A stretch of 64,000 nt of DNA from contig CM038914.1 of NCBI GenBank assembly GCA_021904315.1, positions 4,402,001 to 4,466,000 on the forward strand, written 5' to 3'. Origin of the DNA: Sphagnum magellanicum (Eukaryota > Streptophyta > Sphagnopsida > Sphagnales > Sphagnaceae). A model generated the notes under the pieces. The model was not told the origin of the DNA and searched no databases. It was given only the letters and a program-made list of their open reading frames with translations. Below are positions 60,534 to 64,000 of this stretch, one piece after another. Within the stretch, counting starts at the first letter, position 1; each line of letters starts with the position of its first letter. Position numbers and translations under genes: made by a program.

Positions 60534-61800
60534 GCTCAGAAACTGAAGTTCAAACGGTTGATGCCTCCTGCAGCAGACAACTCGGCTAGTTTCCCGCTAC
60601 TCAAAACTCGGAAAGACCGACACTTGAACCCCCTCTGCAAGCGCTCCTCTGCAGGAGCAGCAGCTGGAGGAGGGTAACTTGTCCCGCGAGCTGCACCACT
60701 GAGCTGAACTTCAGAGTCTAACCGATCGAGAATCACTGAGGACGACTAGTTCAAAGTTCATGGAGCTAGAAGTCAACACAAGAAGAAAGCTTCAGACCTC
60801 CTGGTCGAGCTGAACCCGCATGAACAGCAGCAATGAAACTGCAGCACCTCAGGATCATATATATGGTAACGAATTAGCTGATGAATCATTTGCACTCGGA
60901 AACAAAACTTACTGGACAAGGAGGAGGAAGAAGAAGAAGAAGAAGCACCACAAAAGATCCGGAAAACATTTATACCAAGCCTAAAATCCCTCATATATTC
61001 AGAGCTCATGAGCTTTCATGAGTATAATAATGGCAATCAAGGGAATAGCCTCAAAACTCGCACAACTCTCACAACCACCACCACTCCCCACGACACTATG
61101 TGATGCCGGAGAGCAGCTCGAGATCATCCTCATCCTCATGAGCATTATCATAATGATGATTCAAAAATGCAACAAGGATAAGAATAACAAGCTGCCGGCT
61201 TGCTCATTGATTGCAAAGACCTTCAAAGTGGAGAGAAATAAATGGGGAGAGAGAGAGAAAATGGCGGAGAAGCGCAGCAAGCAACAGTGGTGCAAAGCAT
61301 TCAAAACAGAGACTATCTATGTTCTACCCACCCACCACCCACAACAACAACAACAACAACAACTACTACTACTACTACTACAATAGCAAATCAGTGCACG
61401 AGACTTAGCGCAATAGCAGGGAGGAGCAACAATGCCGCCGACAACAGCGGCAACAATCAAATTGGGAATGGAGGAAAAGAAAAGCAAAAGAGAAAAAAAA
61501 GGCAAAGCAAACTGCCAACCATCGTCATCACTTGAGAGAAGAAGAAGAAGAAGTCCGAATGAAATCAAAAGAGCTTACTTCCTCCTCCACAAATGTAAGA
61601 AGAAGAACTCTTGTAAGGCTTTCAGTACCATTTCTAACACAAGGCTCCAGAATGTTATCAGTCTTCCACCACAGTACCACTGTTGGTCTCCATCTGCTGA
61701 CAACCCACTACCCAAGATGCTAGCAAATTTACTTGCAAATTTTGCAAAACAATTTCCCCCAACTTTCTTTGCAAACAAACAACAACAATAAACAAGCTTG
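60534..61800 (-). promoter_or_regulatory. Presumed 5' UTR and promoter of the lipid-transfer-like gene
   Basis: About 1.2 kb with mixed composition. A minus-strand TATA candidate CATATATATG lies at 60856-60865, which would give a leader of about 300 nt. Pyrimidine-rich tracts on the minus strand (CTT runs at 60927-60945 and 61540-61556, CT run at 61243-61258) are typical of plant 5' regions. Microsatellite CAA/CTA at 61341-61384. Short frames here (61018-61386 and others) look accidental. Assignment is by position only. Confidence 0.4.
61341..61384. repeat. (CAA)n(CTA)n microsatellite
   Basis: ACAACAACAACAACAACAAC is followed directly by a perfect CTA run. Confidence 0.9.
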
Positions 61801-62040
61801 AACTGAAATTAGGGATGCAAATCCAAAGCACTTAGAGCTACTTTGTCAACACTATTTTAAGCTTATTAACTGAAATTAGGGATGGCAAATCCAACAAGCA
61901 CTTAGAGTTACTTTCTCAACACTGTTTAAGCTTATTAACTGAAATTAGGGATGGCAAATCCAAGCACTTAGAGTTACCTTCTCAACAATATTTAAGCTAA
62001 TTAACTGAACTTAGGGATGCAAATCCCAACACTTTTTTTC
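61801..62040 (+). repeat. Tandem repeat, 3.5 units of 66-69 bp
   Basis: Units start AACTGAAATTAGGGATG at 61801, 61868, 61937 and 62003 (partial). Each contains CAAATCCAA, GCACTTAGAG and CTCAACA blocks and ends near TTAAGCTTATT. Confidence 0.9.
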
Positions 62041-62290
62041 TCCCCCAACAACAACAACAGAAGCTAAATCTGAAATTATTATGCAAATCAAACACTGTTT
62101 TTTTTTCTCAATAACAAACTTAGGTCAACTGAAATTATGCAATATCAAACACTTTTAATTTTTTAAATAACAAGAGGTCAACTGAAATTATGCATATTAT
62201 CAAACACTTTTATTTTCTAACTAACAAAAGGTCAACCAAAATTATGCAAATCAAAGACTCTCTCTCCCAACAACAAAAGCTGAATCTGCA
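62041..62290 (+). repeat. Degenerate tandem repeat, about 56-bp units
   Basis: About four units with GTCAACTGAAATTATGCA, ATCAAACACTTTTA and AATAACAA blocks. Unit content overlaps with that of the preceding 67-bp array, so both probably derive from one ancestor. Confidence 0.6.
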
Positions 62291-63762
62291 GAGACAGAGA
62301 TACGCATCAATGGCTCATCAAGACGCTGCTGCCTCATCAAGAGGCCAAAAATGCTGCTACCACATTCTTTGAAGCTTTGCAATGTTTAGAAAACCAGCCA
62401 ATTTTTTGAATCTTTTCAAAAACCCGTAGTTATTTTTATAACTAAATCTAAGAACCCACCCAACACAGGTCAAAAAAATTACCTATTGCATAAGAATGGG
62501 GAGAGAGCAAATTAGAGCCCCCATCTTCTTCTACTTCCACTTGGGCCGGAGATGGGGTAATGTGCGACCTGATGATCTTCTCTCAAAATAATATTAGGTT
62601 GCAAGACCGCAAACATGCATATTTTGCTAAGCCAAGCTTTTGAAGAGGTACAAGCTACTTACTTCCATTTGAATACACATGATACACATGAACAAGTGAT
62701 TAGTGGATTCTTCAGATTTCGCAAAACATGTTATTTTTAAGGGCTAGAAACGTGAGTGTCGTTGCGTGGTGTTTGAACTAAAACTAATCAAGAGCTATCT
62801 TTTAATCATGGCTCAAATCTTGCCAGAAACATTTCTTGTGTGTGTTGCTCTCAGTGTTTGTTTGCATGTTTCTGCTTGTAAAAGGTCCGTGTGCATTTTC
62901 CTTCTTTGATTAGGTACATCTCCCCCACACCTTCATATGTGTGTGTGTGTGTGAGGTACATTGGGATTATAATTACATTGTGGGGGTAGATTATATGTTT
63001 TATATATTGGACATTTAGTAGGTAGATAGTGAACACTTAAGTTCTCACATTGTGTGTGTGTTTATTATCTCACCACTTTCAACCCTAGAGGTTCAAAGGG
63101 TCTATCTTGGTAATCCTTCACCCAACACCCCTATAACCACCATTTAGGGTTTTTAATGTTTTAGGGTTCAGGTTTATGTTTGGATTCCCTAACATTTCCC
63201 AAACTTTAGGTTCTAAATCTCACTACTATTATTATTTCCAGGCTAATCAGATTTGGCTAAAATGAGAGTATTTTGTTGGAGACATGATTCTTAATCATCA
63301 ACTAGAGTAGACCTAGTAGCTTCCTTGAATTTGGAGTTCACAAATTGCAAATTCATGTTTTTTTGCTAGTTTTGTGTTGTGTCCAATTTCTTCAAGTTTT
63401 TCCTTTGTACAACAACTTCAGAAATAAAAATTGTACCTTCTGTCATAAGCACTGCTATAAACATTATAATTAATAAATACATAAGTACTATCCTAAGTCC
63501 AAGCAAAAAGTCTAGTAATTAGTTTGATCAAATATACTCATGAGTTAGCTAATTCCAAATGGAAATGTATGGAGACCCTGACTCAAAGACTCTGATTTAG
63601 TTTAGGGATGTGATAAGTATATAATTTTGGGGTTTTAATTTCACTATGAAAAAAATATGTTTATTATAACTTGTTTATTTCGTTGTAATCTAGTTTTATT
63701 GAACATTTTTTAGTTGCATTGAATAAATTGTAACAAACATAATTTTTTGATGGTGTTTTTAA
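62291..63762. other. Non-coding AT-rich stretch
   Basis: TGTGTG runs near 62940-62952 and 63050-63062. No gene or element recognised. Confidence 0.4.
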
Positions 63763-63916
63763 TCAATTTTGGGTGGTTCTTAACTTCAATGAAAAATGTT
63801 TAATTTTCATTTTGAGTTTGATTTTTCTTTTAAAAACCAAAATCTCAGTTCTAGTTTGAGGTCAAGTTCTTCAGAAAAATAAAATAAAATAAAATTGGGT
63901 ACCCCACCCAACACTG
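63763..63916. mobile_element. Short hAT-type MITE
   Basis: About 154 bp. The left end CAATTTTGGGTGGTTCT and the right end CCACCCAACACTG match the element at 8863-9350. The flanking 8-mers GTTTTTAA (63755-63762) and GTTTTTAG (63917-63924) agree at 7 of 8 positions. No coding capacity. Confidence 0.65.
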
Positions 63917-64000
63917 GTTTTTAGTTTTTGCCATAGTACCAGTGTGGGTGCTGGTTCACCCAAGGCAATAAATAAATAAGTACCCCCAGTTTAGTTTATA
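63917..64000. other. Window end, possible further hAT-like end
   Basis: CAGTGTGGGTGCTGG at 63940 resembles the same family's left terminus, but the window ends before any partner could appear. Confidence 0.3.

Noticed and set aside
61018..61386. 122-codon plus-strand frame ending in poly-Gln/poly-Leu
   Set aside because: Its end is a microsatellite, and it lies in the presumed promoter/5' UTR of the minus-strand gene with no recognised domain.

Overview
The window reads as nuclear DNA of a land plant with a large, repeat-rich genome. The only recognisable host gene encodes a plant-type GPI-anchored lipid-transfer-like protein, and the intergenic DNA is AT-rich, gene-poor and full of plant-type transposons: a chromodomain Ty3/gypsy element primed by initiator tRNA-Met, CACTA-like elements, hAT-type MITEs and a Tc1/mariner/pogo-type element. 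A fern or other seed-free plant is my guess, held with low confidence; nothing here fixes the species. No rRNA, true tRNA, organellar insertion or CRISPR array was seen.

Layout. 1-8.8 kb: non-coding DNA with two copies of a hairpin-rich dispersed repeat, a CTAG-rich unique-looking stretch and a 3 x 36-bp tandem repeat. 8.86-9.35 kb: a complete hAT-type MITE with a perfect 8-bp target duplication. 9.4-18.5 kb: very AT-rich DNA including a diverged CACTA-like element (about 13.5-15.57 kb). 18.47-19.37 kb: a decayed solo LTR. 22.05-29.28 kb: a complete, apparently young chromovirus of the same LTR family (LTRs 941 bp with one difference seen by eye, TSD CAGAA, PBS, PPT, intact 1496-residue Gag-Pol on the minus strand). 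29.3-42.4 kb: AT-rich DNA with more hairpin repeat, one copy of a dispersed 620-bp repeat and a MITE. 42.4-44.9 kb: a CACTA-like element containing a degenerate tandem array that is itself interrupted by a MITE. 45.77-51.02 kb: a second CACTA-like element, split by a 3.49-kb pogo-like transposon whose transposase is broken by three in-frame stops. 53.4-54.0 kb: second copy of the 620-bp repeat. 57.4-62.3 kb: the gene neighbourhood, with the lipid-transfer-like gene (59367-60533, minus) and local tandem repeats on both sides. 63.76-63.92 kb: another hAT-type MITE.

Most striking pattern: three CACTA-like elements (about 13.5-15.57, 42.435-44.909 and 45.766-51.020 kb) seem to share one non-autonomous design of about 1.8-2 kb. 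It comprises a terminal CAYTRCRCC-type repeat, TATGACTA-type subterminal motifs, a tRNA-like segment with RNA polymerase III A and B boxes, then a CACRTGTCAAC block, with the terminus about 300 bp beyond. Nested insertions show relative ages: the pogo-like element is younger than its CACTA-like host, and the MITE is younger than its array. Several old elements show C-to-T decay as expected of cytosine methylation, while the chromovirus has almost none.
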